This document shows, piece by piece, positions 8,059 to 15,552 of a DNA stretch of 23,854 nucleotides; the first letter of the stretch is position 1, and every line of letters starts with the position of its first letter. The stretch is from CAIMZW01 sp037135095 (GTDB lineage Bacteria; Actinomycetota; Actinomycetes; Nanopelagicales; Nanopelagicaceae). The stretch covers positions 1 through 23,854 of the forward strand of contig JBAXKZ010000023.1 in the NCBI GenBank assembly GCA_037135095.1, given 5' to 3'. The notes below the pieces were generated by a model. The model made no database searches, was not told the origin of the DNA, and was given only the letters and a program-made list of their open reading frames with translations. The translations under genes were made by a program, and so were the position numbers.

Positions 8059-9697
8059 TGGCCCGTTAATTGTTCAAAGCGATAAAACTTTGTTGTTAGA
8101 TATTGATCATCCGCTCTCAGCAGAATGTCGCAGAGCTATTGCCTCATTCGCGGAGCTAGAAAAGTCGCCGGAGCACATTCACACCTATCGCTTGACCCCG
8201 CTTGGCTTATGGAATGCCAGAGCCGCGGGTCATGACGCCGAGATGGTTGTTGACACGCTTTTAAAATATTCACGATACGCCGTACCGCACGCTTTATTAG
8301 TTGATATTGCCGACACCATGTCCCGTTATGGCCGGCTTCGCTTGGAAGCTCATCCGGTTCACGGGTTAACGTTAGTTTCAAATGATCCAGCAGTTCTTCG
8401 TGAAGTTACTCGTGGGAAAAAAGTTGCCCCGATGCTCGGACTGCAACTAGATGAAGAGACGATCGTTGTACACCCCGGTCAGCGGGGCTTTTTAAAACAG
8501 GCGCTACTTAAATTGGGTTGGCCCGCCGAGGATTTTGCTGGCTATGTTGATGGTGAGCATCATGAAATAGCGCTAAAACAAGAGGGTTGGAGCATCCGAA
8601 AGTATCAAGAACTCGCAGCCGAAGGTTTTTGGCATGGCGGTTCTGGTGTTGTCGTACTTCCCTGCGGCGCTGGAAAAACCATTGTTGGCGCAGCTGCAAT
8701 GGCACATGCAAAAGCAACAACCTTAATTTTGGTAACTAATACGGTGGCTGCAAGACAATGGCGCGATGAACTGCTGCGCAAAACTACGCTTCATGAAGAT
8801 GACATTGGCGAATACTCCGGTGCTAAAAAGGAAATTCGCCCAGTAACGATTGCCACTTACCAAGTGATGACTACTCGAAAGAATGGCGTCTATTCACATC
8901 TGGATCTATTCGATGCTATCGACTGGGGTTTAATTATTTACGATGAAGTGCACCTGCTTCCTGCGCCAATTTTTCGCTTTACCGCAGATATTCAATCGCG
9001 CCGTCGACTGGGCCTAACTGCAACGTTAGTTCGCGAAGATGGCATGGAAGGTGAGGTCTTCTCACTAATTGGTCCAAAGCGTTTTGATGTGCCTTGGAAG
9101 GAAATTGAATCGCAGGGCTATATCGCGCCGGCGGATTGTGTTGAAGTTCGAATTACACTTACCGATGATGAGCGCCTAAACTACGCCACTGCTGAACCAG
9201 AAGATCGTTACCGCTTCTGCGCTACCACTTCAACAAAACGAAAAGTTGCTGTTGCTTTGGCTAAACAACATGAAGGCGAGCAAGTTTTAATTATTGGTCA
9301 ATATCTTGATCAACTAGATTTGCTAGGCGAAGAATTGGGAGTTCCGGTTATTAAAGGTGACACTCCCGTTAAAGAACGGGAACGACTTTTTAATTTGTAC
9401 CGAACTGGTGAAGTGAAATGTTTGGTTGTCTCCAAAGTTGCGAACTTTTCCATTGACCTACCTGAAGCGACCATCGCAATTCAGGTATCTGGGACCTTTG
9501 GCTCCAGGCAAGAAGAGGCGCAGCGGTTAGGCCGAATTCTTCGCCCGAAAGCCGATGGTCGTGGCGCCCGCTTTTATTCGCTAGTTGCCAGAGACACTGT
9601 TGACCAAGACTTCGCGCAAAATCGCCAAAGATTCTTAGCGGAACAAGGTTATGCCTATCGGATTATCGACGCCGATGAAATTCTTCATCAAAGCTGA
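8051..9697 (+). CDS. XPB-type DNA repair helicase (superfamily 2)
   Basis: ATP-dependent 3'-5' DNA helicase homologous to eukaryotic XPB and to M. tuberculosis Ercc3 (Rv0861c). The 548 residues begin at GTG, giving TDGPLIVQSDKTLLLDIDHP, a hallmark N-terminus of actinobacterial XPB, followed by an N-terminal domain to about 185. Helicase motifs are complete: Walker A CGAGKT (205-210), Walker B DEVH (298-301), GLTATLVRED including the XPB RED motif (328-330), and motif VI QRLGRILRPK (491-500). The GTG overlaps the M20 peptidase by 8 bases and is probably translated by coupling. The 3' end overlaps the convergent glutaredoxin-like gene by 10 bases. Its in vivo role in bacteria (repair, or R-loop and transcription-linked functions) is not settled. 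Confidence 0.96.
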   Translation: MTDGPLIVQSDKTLLLDIDHPLSAECRRAIASFAELEKSPEHIHTYRLTPLGLWNARAAGHDAEMVVDTLLKYSRYAVPHALLVDIADTMSRYGRLRLEAHPVHGLTLVSNDPAVLREVTRGKKVAPMLGLQLDEETIVVHPGQRGFLKQALLKLGWPAEDFAGYVDGEHHEIALKQEGWSIRKYQELAAEGFWHGGSGVVVLPCGAGKTIVGAAAMAHAKATTLILVTNTVAARQWRDELLRKTTLHEDDIGEYSGAKKEIRPVTIATYQVMTTRKNGVYSHLDLFDAIDWGLIIYDEVHLLPAPIFRFTADIQSRRRLGLTATLVREDGMEGEVFSLIGPKRFDVPWKEIESQGYIAPADCVEVRITLTDDERLNYATAEPEDRYRFCATTSTKRKVAVALAKQHEGEQVLIIGQYLDQLDLLGEELGVPVIKGDTPVKERERLFNLYRTGEVKCLVVSKVANFSIDLPEATIAIQVSGTFGSRQEEAQRLGRILRPKADGRGARFYSLVARDTVDQDFAQNRQRFLAEQGYAYRIIDADEILHQS

Positions 9698-9927
9698 GCA
9701 ATTGCAGCCCGGAATCTCTCTGGGCTGACTCGCCAAAAGTCGTGCGGTTGCCCATTTATTAAGGTCACTGGAATCTGCTCGCCATATTTAACTTCTAACT
9801 CCGGATCATCATCGATTAATCGAAGCTCTAATGAAAACTCCAGTTCTTTCTGCAGTTCGGTAAGCGTTTCCATTGCCACATCACACAAATGGCAGCCAGT
9901 TCTGGAATAAACCAAAACTTTGATCAC
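9688..9927 (-). CDS. Glutaredoxin-like (DUF836-type) thiol protein
   Basis: A 79-residue single-domain thioredoxin-fold protein with the redox motif RTGCHLC near the N-terminus, and IPVTLINGQ carrying the cis-proline position. This is the usual size of the actinobacterial glutaredoxin family (Rv0508-like). It probably exchanges disulfides with low-molecular-weight thiols or a protein partner; none is identifiable here. The start is GTG at 9925-9927, whose first G is the last base of the upstream TAG stop, so translation is likely coupled. The 3' end overlaps the convergent XPB gene by 10 bases, which leaves no room for a terminator between them. Confidence 0.88.
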   Translation of the reverse strand: MIKVLVYSRTGCHLCDVAMETLTELQKELEFSLELRLIDDDPELEVKYGEQIPVTLINGQPHDFWRVSPERFRAAIAQL

Positions 9928-10274
9928 TACGGTTTCCTTCTTTCCGCAGCCTTAGCGGAGAAGATTCGATCAGATAACTCTTGAAGGACCAACGTGGCGT
10001 CGCCCTTGCTTCTGGCCAGTGAGGTCTCAAAACTCTTCAGTGAGGCGGTTATGGTGGTTTCAGTTATCGTGCCAACGAGCGGACCAAATCGATCAGCAAA
10101 AAGGGTGTGAGCCACTCGAGAGATTGATTTTGCTAGATCTTCTCGTGCCTCATCAAGGGTAGGTTCGGGCTCTTTATCCGAGAGAAGTCCAATGGAAGGT
10201 CGCTCGCGTTTTGCTCGATTAAAACTTTCCTGGGCAGTTGCCGAAAATCTTGGCTTTAAGGCATCAGATGGCAT
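9927..10274 (-). CDS. Unrecognised small helical cytoplasmic protein
   Basis: A 115-residue protein I do not recognise. It has no signal peptide or membrane segment. The first 40 residues are basic and probably disordered (MPSDALKPRFSATAQES). The rest is predicted by eye to be helical, with acidic (EPEPTLDEAREDLAKSIS) and basic (SAKAAERRKP, C-terminus) stretches; there are no cysteines and no known motif. It is preceded by GAGAGGA seven bases from the ATG, a reasonable ribosome binding site. It shares a stop/start (TAGTG) with the glutaredoxin-like gene, so the pair forms an operon, divergent from the secreted metalloprotease. The frame and coupling support a real gene; function unknown. Confidence 0.75.
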   Translation of the reverse strand: MPSDALKPRFSATAQESFNRAKRERPSIGLLSDKEPEPTLDEAREDLAKSISRVAHTLFADRFGPLVGTITETTITASLKSFETSLARSKGDATLVLQELSDRIFSAKAAERRKP

Positions 10275-10295
10275 ACACCTATCCTCTCAGACTGC

Positions 10296-10301
10296 TAGCG
10301 T
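10296..10301 (+). promoter_or_regulatory. Possible -10 box of the secreted metalloprotease gene (leaderless GTG)
   Basis: TAGCGT fits TANNNT and ends eight bases before the GTG at 10310. If used, the transcript would start at or next to that GTG, which is the reason for choosing this start. The alternative upstream ATGs at 10238 and 10268 both overlap the divergent gene and have no supporting signal. Confidence 0.4.
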
Positions 10302-10309
10302 TTTCCGTT

Positions 10310-12685
10310 GTGCGAGGTAAATCTTTACTCATCTCCGTGGTTCTGGCCACTTCAACCTTGGCTTCGCCTGCTCCGGCACACGCGCTTACGCTTCGCTCGG
10401 TTCCCGCCGGTTGGGTCAACACTTATAAATCAACAGCACCAGCACCAAAACTAAACCAGAACTTAACAAAGAGTTCAAACACTCCAACAGGCGCTCATCT
10501 AGATAAGACCAGCACCTTCGTGATTAATTACGTAGCAGTTCCAGACAATGTTAAGGTCGCAATCCAAGCAGCAGTTGATGTTTGGTCGGTTAACTTCGCT
10601 TCTGCAGTTCCAATAACGGTAACTGCAACTTGGGGTCGCCAATCATCTGCCGGAATTTTGGCGTCAGCAACACCAGGCCGTTATTTCACTGGTTTCGCGG
10701 GGGCACCCGATAGTTCACTTTGGTATCCATCTGTTCTGGCAAATGCACTCGCCGGGAAAGATCTAGATCCGAATTCGCCAGAAATTTCCATTAAAGTAAA
10801 TTCAAGTGTTGCCTCTTCGCTGTATTTAGGTACCGATGGAAATTGCCCCAGCGGTCAATACGATTTGGAATCCATAATCCTTCATGAGATGGGACACGGT
10901 TTAGGATTTTTATCCAACAATAGTTTTGATCCATTTTTTGGCTACGGCACCATTGACCAACCAACTCCTTTTGATGCCTATACCCAATTGCCGGATGGTC
11001 GCCGGCTCATGGATGTGCCATCGCCTTCTCTTGAACTCGGAAAAGCTCTCACCAATACTTTGGTTTGGTCCGGACCAAATGGCGTAAAAGCCAACAATGG
11101 AATCAAGCCAGTTCTCTACACCCCCACTACGTATGAACAAGGTTCATCTGTCAGCCACCTGGATGAAGCAACTTTTTCAAAATCTGGGGCTGATGCAGTT
11201 ATGACTCCTAACCTTGCAGCTGGCGAGGTCTTTCACAATCCTGGTCCGATCTTGATTGCCATGTTGGCCGATATGAAGTTAAAACCCCCCGCTGGAATTG
11301 CCTCTGGGATTCCATCAGTACCGCGAAATGTAAAGGCGCTAATTGGCAACAAATCAGCAATTGTTACCTTCGATCCGCCTACTAACGCCCGCACCGCTCA
11401 AGTAAATTCATATTCGATCCGCGTAAATTTAAATGGTGCCGAAACCCTAGTGACATCAAGCCCAGCCGTTATCCCGAACTTGACCAATGGAATTGCCTAC
11501 TCATTTTCAGTTATGGCCAAGAATGATTTGGGAAATTCCGACCCCGTAACCACTAATGCCGTTATTCCACAGGCCTCGTGGTCCCGTTCGGTTCTTGACC
11601 CCTCCGCGGATGCTAAGTATTTGGTGACCGGCTCTTTCAATAAGAAGCCAATCGTGGTCTACTCCGATAGCTCTCGTGGTGACCTAAAGATGGCCACCTG
11701 GAATGGAAAAGATTGGGTTCGCACCATAATTGACGGGAACTCCACATCTGGCGGCCGCACGAAGAATAGCGTTGCGGGTTACATCTCGATGTGCTCCAGC
11801 GGGACCGGCGCCACCGAACAACTAAATATCTTCTACGGTGACCTAACTGACAAAGATTTGCGTTATGCCTCGTACGTTTCTGGAAAGTGGCACTTTGAAG
11901 TTGTCGATGGCAACGGTCCAAAAGTGCAGCCCTACCAAGAAGCGGCCCGAGTTCGCACAGCGAGCGATGTGAGCGTTAGCAGTGCTTGTGTTTCTACTCC
12001 AGCTGGTCTGCAAGTTTTCTATCGCGATGAAAGCCAGGGGATATTGCTAGGTGCGGTTAGAGATGGCACCAAATGGCGCTATGAATTAATAGATGGCGAT
12101 CGCGCAACTGACGGACGTACTACCGGAGACGTTGGTTTTCATATCAGCGCTCTCGCAGTCGGCACCAAGGTCTATCTCGTCTATGACTCGGTACTAGCTT
12201 TGAACCAAGACCACTTGCCGATTAAGGGTGAACTTAGATCAGCAATCCGTAGTTCGGCCTATCCCGAAGACTGGATTTATGGAACCTTGGATGCAACTGG
12301 TGGCGCTACGGCTGTTGCCGGTTATGCGGTCGCTCTTTCTCAAAATGGGAAGAGTGTTTATGCAACTTGGTTGGCAGCATCTGGAATTACCGTACCGGTT
12401 GCAGATCAAATTCGTTGGCGCGATCTAACTACAAGTGCGCCAATAATTTCGATGAATAGCGATTTCTTCGGTATTCCTGCCGGGCCGCTGGCAATCGATT
12501 CACAAAAAATTCTCTTTGGTTGCTCTAATCGACTTTGTGCAATTAGCAAAACGGACCAAACCATTAAATTAGTTTCCGGTGGAAACTTTAAGGATTCGAT
12601 CCGTTCTCAATGGATAACTATTAACGGTGGAAGATATGCCCTGATTGGTATCGGCGGGACACTCTCACTCTTTAAACTTACTTAG
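10310..12685 (+). CDS. Secreted zinc metalloprotease with fibronectin III domain and propeller-like C-terminus
   Basis: A large exported protein, 791 residues from the GTG start. Residues 1-25 form a clear signal peptide (MRGKSLL, a hydrophobic core, then PAPAHA). The protease domain contains the zinc motif LHEMGHGLGFLS (HEMGH at 192-196) and a later VMTPN (about 297) that looks like the Met-turn of metzincin-type enzymes, followed by FHNPGPILIAMLADM, a pattern shared with other HExxHGxGF secreted proteases. Residues about 336-420 are a fibronectin type III domain (PSVPRNVKAL to SVMAKNDLGNSDP). The remaining 370 residues contain repeated blocks such as LKMATWNGKDW and LRYASYVSGKWHFE, suggesting a beta-propeller, perhaps for binding polymers. 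The frame is open upstream to ATG 10238 and ATG 10268, but these would put about 14-24 residues ahead of the signal peptide. It converges on bS22 with an 8-base overlap. Substrate unknown. Confidence 0.85.
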   Translation: MRGKSLLISVVLATSTLASPAPAHALTLRSVPAGWVNTYKSTAPAPKLNQNLTKSSNTPTGAHLDKTSTFVINYVAVPDNVKVAIQAAVDVWSVNFASAVPITVTATWGRQSSAGILASATPGRYFTGFAGAPDSSLWYPSVLANALAGKDLDPNSPEISIKVNSSVASSLYLGTDGNCPSGQYDLESIILHEMGHGLGFLSNNSFDPFFGYGTIDQPTPFDAYTQLPDGRRLMDVPSPSLELGKALTNTLVWSGPNGVKANNGIKPVLYTPTTYEQGSSVSHLDEATFSKSGADAVMTPNLAAGEVFHNPGPILIAMLADMKLKPPAGIASGIPSVPRNVKALIGNKSAIVTFDPPTNARTAQVNSYSIRVNLNGAETLVTSSPAVIPNLTNGIAYSFSVMAKNDLGNSDPVTTNAVIPQASWSRSVLDPSADAKYLVTGSFNKKPIVVYSDSSRGDLKMATWNGKDWVRTIIDGNSTSGGRTKNSVAGYISMCSSGTGATEQLNIFYGDLTDKDLRYASYVSGKWHFEVVDGNGPKVQPYQEAARVRTASDVSVSSACVSTPAGLQVFYRDESQGILLGAVRDGTKWRYELIDGDRATDGRTTGDVGFHISALAVGTKVYLVYDSVLALNQDHLPIKGELRSAIRSSAYPEDWIYGTLDATGGATAVAGYAVALSQNGKSVYATWLAASGITVPVADQIRWRDLTTSAPIISMNSDFFGIPAGPLAIDSQKILFGCSNRLCAISKTDQTIKLVSGGNFKDSIRSQWITINGGRYALIGIGGTLSLFKLT

Positions 12686-12776
12686 CGTTCCGACGCTGAA
12701 TTCGAGTCTTCTTCAAAAGTTTTTTATGCTTCTTCTTGGCCATGCGCTTGCGTCGCTTCTTAATTACTGAACCCAT
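12678..12776 (-). CDS. Ribosomal protein bS22 (AURKAIP1/COX24 domain), 32 residues
   Basis: A tiny, very basic protein that begins MGSVIKKRRKRMAKKKHKKL and ends RIQRRNAK. This is the bS22 (AURKAIP1-domain) small ribosomal subunit protein of actinobacteria, equivalent to M. tuberculosis Rv0500B. An AAAAGGAG sequence precedes the ATG by four bases, a strong ribosome binding site. It is 33 bases downstream of the secreted repeat protein and close to proC. In mycobacteria, as I recall, the gene is also in the proC neighbourhood, which supports the call. Its stop overlaps the 3' end of the convergent metalloprotease gene by 8 bases. Gene finders commonly miss it because of its size. Confidence 0.93.
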   Translation of the reverse strand: MGSVIKKRRKRMAKKKHKKLLKKTRIQRRNAK

Positions 12777-12809
12777 AGTGCTCCTTTTGGTGGTACTGAA
12801 GGCTAAGTG

Positions 12810-13784
12810 CTAACCCGCCAGAGGAGCAACAATAGTCAATCCGAAGCCAGTACTTTGTTCGGTAATTAGCACTAACCCCGGCGTTCGCGCCCAGAGTGCA
12901 TAGCGAAGTTTCCCGGTGAAGGAGTTGGCAGTCAGGACTCGCCCGGCCTTTGAATATGAGACCGCCACCAAGGTCGCCTTCTTCGGCGCCCAGCTTGGTA
13001 TCCCGGAAATTGCAGAACTTGAGGTGAAGATTCGCCAATTGTTGATGCCGGCAGCAAGCACGAGCGTGGAAAGCGGCTTTGTCACGACCAACTTACTTTG
13101 AACGATCGTCCCGAAACTGCCTGACGCATCTAATGAGAGGCTGAAATTCTTGGTCGAAGCCCCAGCAGCAATTTGGCCCGTAATCGTGAAATTGGCACTG
13201 CCATCAAAGCGAATGTGCTGAGGGTTGATCACGGCAGGAGCCAGCAACGAATAAGTCGCTAGCAATTGACCAGCACGACTGACCTTCCAAACTGTCAATT
13301 GGGTTAAGCCAAGGTTTGCAGCCGTAGTTGGATCAATACTTATGCCGTCAGGATTGAGTGGTGTCGTTGACGGCGCTGGGCTTGCGCTTGGAGAGGTTAG
13401 GGAATTGGCCGCGCCCAATACCCAGAACGAACCCAAAGAATCTTTTACAACATCGGTCGCAATTTCATCGCCTGTAGTACCTAATCGCAGATCCCACAGG
13501 TGCGTCCCCGATAAATCCAAATCAGTAATGAAGCCATCGGTTCCACCCAACGTTGGTGTAGTAACCCAACCGCCGCCATTTCCTTCAACAGTTCCGACCA
13601 AGACGATTGCGGCATTTGTAAGTAAGGCCGCGGAAATATCATCGCCACTCGCACCCGCAAGAGTTGCAATTTTCAATGGTTTTACCGCAATAACTTTCAC
13701 CGGCTTAATTGCGGCGCTAGCAGCAGAACTACTTCCTACGATTACACAACCAATAAGAGCTATCGAAAGAGTTCGAACTCTCAA
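12810..13784 (-). CDS. Secreted protein with SBBP-like beta-propeller repeats, function unknown
   Basis: A 324-residue exported protein. The N-terminus (MRVRTLSIALIGCVIVG, then SSSAASA) is a signal peptide with cleavage expected near residue 24. The mature part has a segment resembling SBBP-type repeats, with the pattern GTDGFITDLDLSGTHLWDLRLG followed by GDEIATDVVKDSLGSFWVLG; a looser copy is visible earlier (SGDDISAALLTNAAIVLVG). A serine/proline-rich stretch (SPSASPAPSTTPLNPDG) separates it from the second half, which has no recognisable motif. The start is TTG at 13782-13784, sharing TTGA with the proC stop, so it is probably coupled to proC translation. The reason for an exported protein in a proline biosynthesis and ribosomal protein cluster is not apparent. 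Confidence 0.78.
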   Translation of the reverse strand: MRVRTLSIALIGCVIVGSSSAASAAIKPVKVIAVKPLKIATLAGASGDDISAALLTNAAIVLVGTVEGNGGGWVTTPTLGGTDGFITDLDLSGTHLWDLRLGTTGDEIATDVVKDSLGSFWVLGAANSLTSPSASPAPSTTPLNPDGISIDPTTAANLGLTQLTVWKVSRAGQLLATYSLLAPAVINPQHIRFDGSANFTITGQIAAGASTKNFSLSLDASGSFGTIVQSKLVVTKPLSTLVLAAGINNWRIFTSSSAISGIPSWAPKKATLVAVSYSKAGRVLTANSFTGKLRYALWARTPGLVLITEQSTGFGLTIVAPLAG

Positions 13785-14599
13785 GCCAGCTCCTGCGATC
13801 TGTCCCGCGCCGCCCTCATTGCCTTGGCAACTAACGCATTTAGTTCACCATCAGTGAAAGCGTGAAGCGCCGCGGCCGTTGTTCCATTAGGGCTAGTTAC
13901 GTTTTCCCGCAACATGGTCGCGCTTTTACCAGTTTGAGTTAGCATCCCGGCGGCACCAACAATTGTTTGAATAGTTAGTTTTGTTGCAACATCCGGCGGC
14001 ATCCCTAACGCCACTGAGCCTTCGACCATTGCTTCAACAAATGCGAAAAAGTAGGCCGGTCCTGATCCACTGGTAGCGGTAACGGCATCTTGGAGAGATT
14101 CATCGATCGCCAACACCAAGCCGTTTGGAGAAAGTAGATCCGTAACTAGGTCGATCTGGCTCGAAGTGACATTTGCCCCAGCAGAAAGCACTGAAGCACC
14201 GGCTCCGACTAACAACGGCGTGTTAGGCATAACGCGAATAACCGCCGCGGGAGTAGCCAATCGCGATTCAATAAAGTGTGTACTTTTGCCGGCAGCAAAG
14301 GAGACCAACAACGCCCCGGTATTCAAATGCAGATCTAGTTCGGCGACTAATTCGCCTAAATCTTGTGGCTTTACCACCATAAGGATGAGATCACTCTGGC
14401 TCGCGACCGCCTCCAACGAAGAGCTATGAACGCCATATTTTTGTGAAATTTCAGTGGCTCGTTCCTCGCGTTTCTCCACAAAGTAAATCTGATCAGGTGT
14501 TACCCCAGCAGATAGGAGTCCAGCTAAGAGCGCTTCGCCCATAACTCCCACCCCAAAGATCCCGACCTTCAACTCACTAATTGCCTTTGTAGTTGTCAT
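13781..14599 (-). CDS. proC: Pyrroline-5-carboxylate reductase
   Basis: Cytosolic enzyme for the last step of proline synthesis: NAD(P)H-dependent reduction of 1-pyrroline-5-carboxylate to proline. The 272 residues start with a Rossmann fold carrying VGIFGVGVMGEALL (about 12-25), then VKPQDL, IRVMPNTPLLVGAG and the substrate domain motifs ATSGSGPAYFF and ENVTSPNGTTAAAL, all diagnostic of ProC. Length is normal. The ATG is preceded by TAGACT six bases upstream and no Shine-Dalgarno sequence, suggesting a leaderless mRNA. The gene downstream begins in the proC stop codon. Divergent from the Cys-rich gene at 14650. Confidence 0.96.
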   Translation of the reverse strand: MTTTKAISELKVGIFGVGVMGEALLAGLLSAGVTPDQIYFVEKREERATEISQKYGVHSSSLEAVASQSDLILMVVKPQDLGELVAELDLHLNTGALLVSFAAGKSTHFIESRLATPAAVIRVMPNTPLLVGAGASVLSAGANVTSSQIDLVTDLLSPNGLVLAIDESLQDAVTATSGSGPAYFFAFVEAMVEGSVALGMPPDVATKLTIQTIVGAAGMLTQTGKSATMLRENVTSPNGTTAAALHAFTDGELNALVAKAMRAARDRSQELA

Positions 14600-14605
14600 A
14601 GTAAG

Positions 14606-14611
14606 AGTCTA
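14606..14611 (-). promoter_or_regulatory. Putative -10 box of proC (leaderless)
   Basis: On the minus strand TAGACT lies six bases before the proC ATG, the clearest TANNNT match among the leaderless-looking starts in this window. No Shine-Dalgarno sequence and no good -35 box are seen. Confidence 0.5.
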
Positions 14612-14649
14612 CCTTCGCGGCTCCCGGGGCTCATTAAATCTCACTGTGA

Positions 14650-15507
14650 ATGTGCGGTTTAGCACTTAAAGCCTTAGGCTCTCCAACTGTGCCAGAGGTA
14701 GATCCAAATTTCGCTCGCGATTGGGTGGAGTTTGCCGACCCTTCTGCTGTTGGTGAAATCTTTAAGTGCGATATCACATGGCTAACTTCCTACTGGAGCT
14801 GTATTTACGGCGGCGGTTGTTGCGGTATTGATTTAGATAAACCTAACGATGGTTGCTGCTCAGATGGCGCTTACTACTCGGATGAAGATGATGAACTTCG
14901 AACCTTGGAAGTTGCCAAACGATTGACGCCGCAAATGTGGCAATTCCATGAAGCGGCGCAACCTAAACGAGCCAACGGAAAAATGAAGATCTCTGAAGTT
15001 GGATTAGATGGCGATCGCAAAACTCGCAAGATTGAGGACTCCTGTATTTTCCTGAACCGAAAGGGTTTTGAGGCCGAAGGCTTCAACGGCTCATTCGGTT
15101 GTGTGCTGCACCATCTTGCACAGCAAGAGGAGATTCACTTTGTAGATACCAAGCCCGATGTCTGTTGGCAATTGCCGATCCGTCGCAGCTTTGAAAAGCG
15201 CGAAGTTGGCGACCGAGAAATTTCGGTAACAGTAATCGGCGAGTACGAGCGATTAGCGTGGGGCGATGGCGGGGCCGAATTTAATTGGTACTGCACCAGC
15301 AATACCGAAGCCCACGTTGGCCGAGAGCCGGTCTATCTTTCCAACCAGGTCGAACTAAGTAAGTTGATGGGCGAACTGGCTTACGCGCAGCTTAAGATCC
15401 ATTGCGATAACCGAATGGCCGCCATCGCCGAATTAGCCAAAGCGCAGCGCAAGAACGAACTTCCGCTCTTTGTTATCCATCCCGCCACCGTGCAAGCCGG
15501 TCGTTAA
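14650..15507 (+). CDS. Conserved-looking Cys-rich protein of unknown function (possible metal-binding)
   Basis: A 285-residue cytoplasmic protein that I cannot name. It has 12 cysteines, many in an N-terminal cluster: C40, C51, C57, C58, C69, C70, with the segment CIYGGGCCGIDLDKPNDGCC, then an acidic patch YYSDEDDE. A second group follows at C132 (SCIFLNRKG), C151 (FGCVLHHLA) and C172 (PDVCWQLPIRR). The pattern of CC pairs followed by C-F-L, GC-x-L-H and C-W-x-L-P loosely resembles DUF3109/YkgJ-type proteins thought to bind zinc or iron, but this is an impression, not a match. A UGA lies directly in front of the ATG in frame, so the ATG at 14650 is the first possible start. There is no Shine-Dalgarno sequence. 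Divergent from proC, and probably monocistronic. Confidence 0.75.
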   Translation: MCGLALKALGSPTVPEVDPNFARDWVEFADPSAVGEIFKCDITWLTSYWSCIYGGGCCGIDLDKPNDGCCSDGAYYSDEDDELRTLEVAKRLTPQMWQFHEAAQPKRANGKMKISEVGLDGDRKTRKIEDSCIFLNRKGFEAEGFNGSFGCVLHHLAQQEEIHFVDTKPDVCWQLPIRRSFEKREVGDREISVTVIGEYERLAWGDGGAEFNWYCTSNTEAHVGREPVYLSNQVELSKLMGELAYAQLKIHCDNRMAAIAELAKAQRKNELPLFVIHPATVQAGR

Positions 15508-15552
15508 AACAATTTCTCTATCTATAGTACTTTTAAATTTTGCGATAACAAT

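Noticed and set aside
13781..14599. SPNGTT instead of SPGGTT in ProC as a missing key residue
   Set aside because: The ProC signature as I recall it allows asparagine at this position, and all other motifs are intact.
15508..15552. Terminator between the Cys-rich gene and the sugar operon
   Set aside because: The 45-base gap is AT-rich and shows no GC-rich stem followed by a T-run on either strand.
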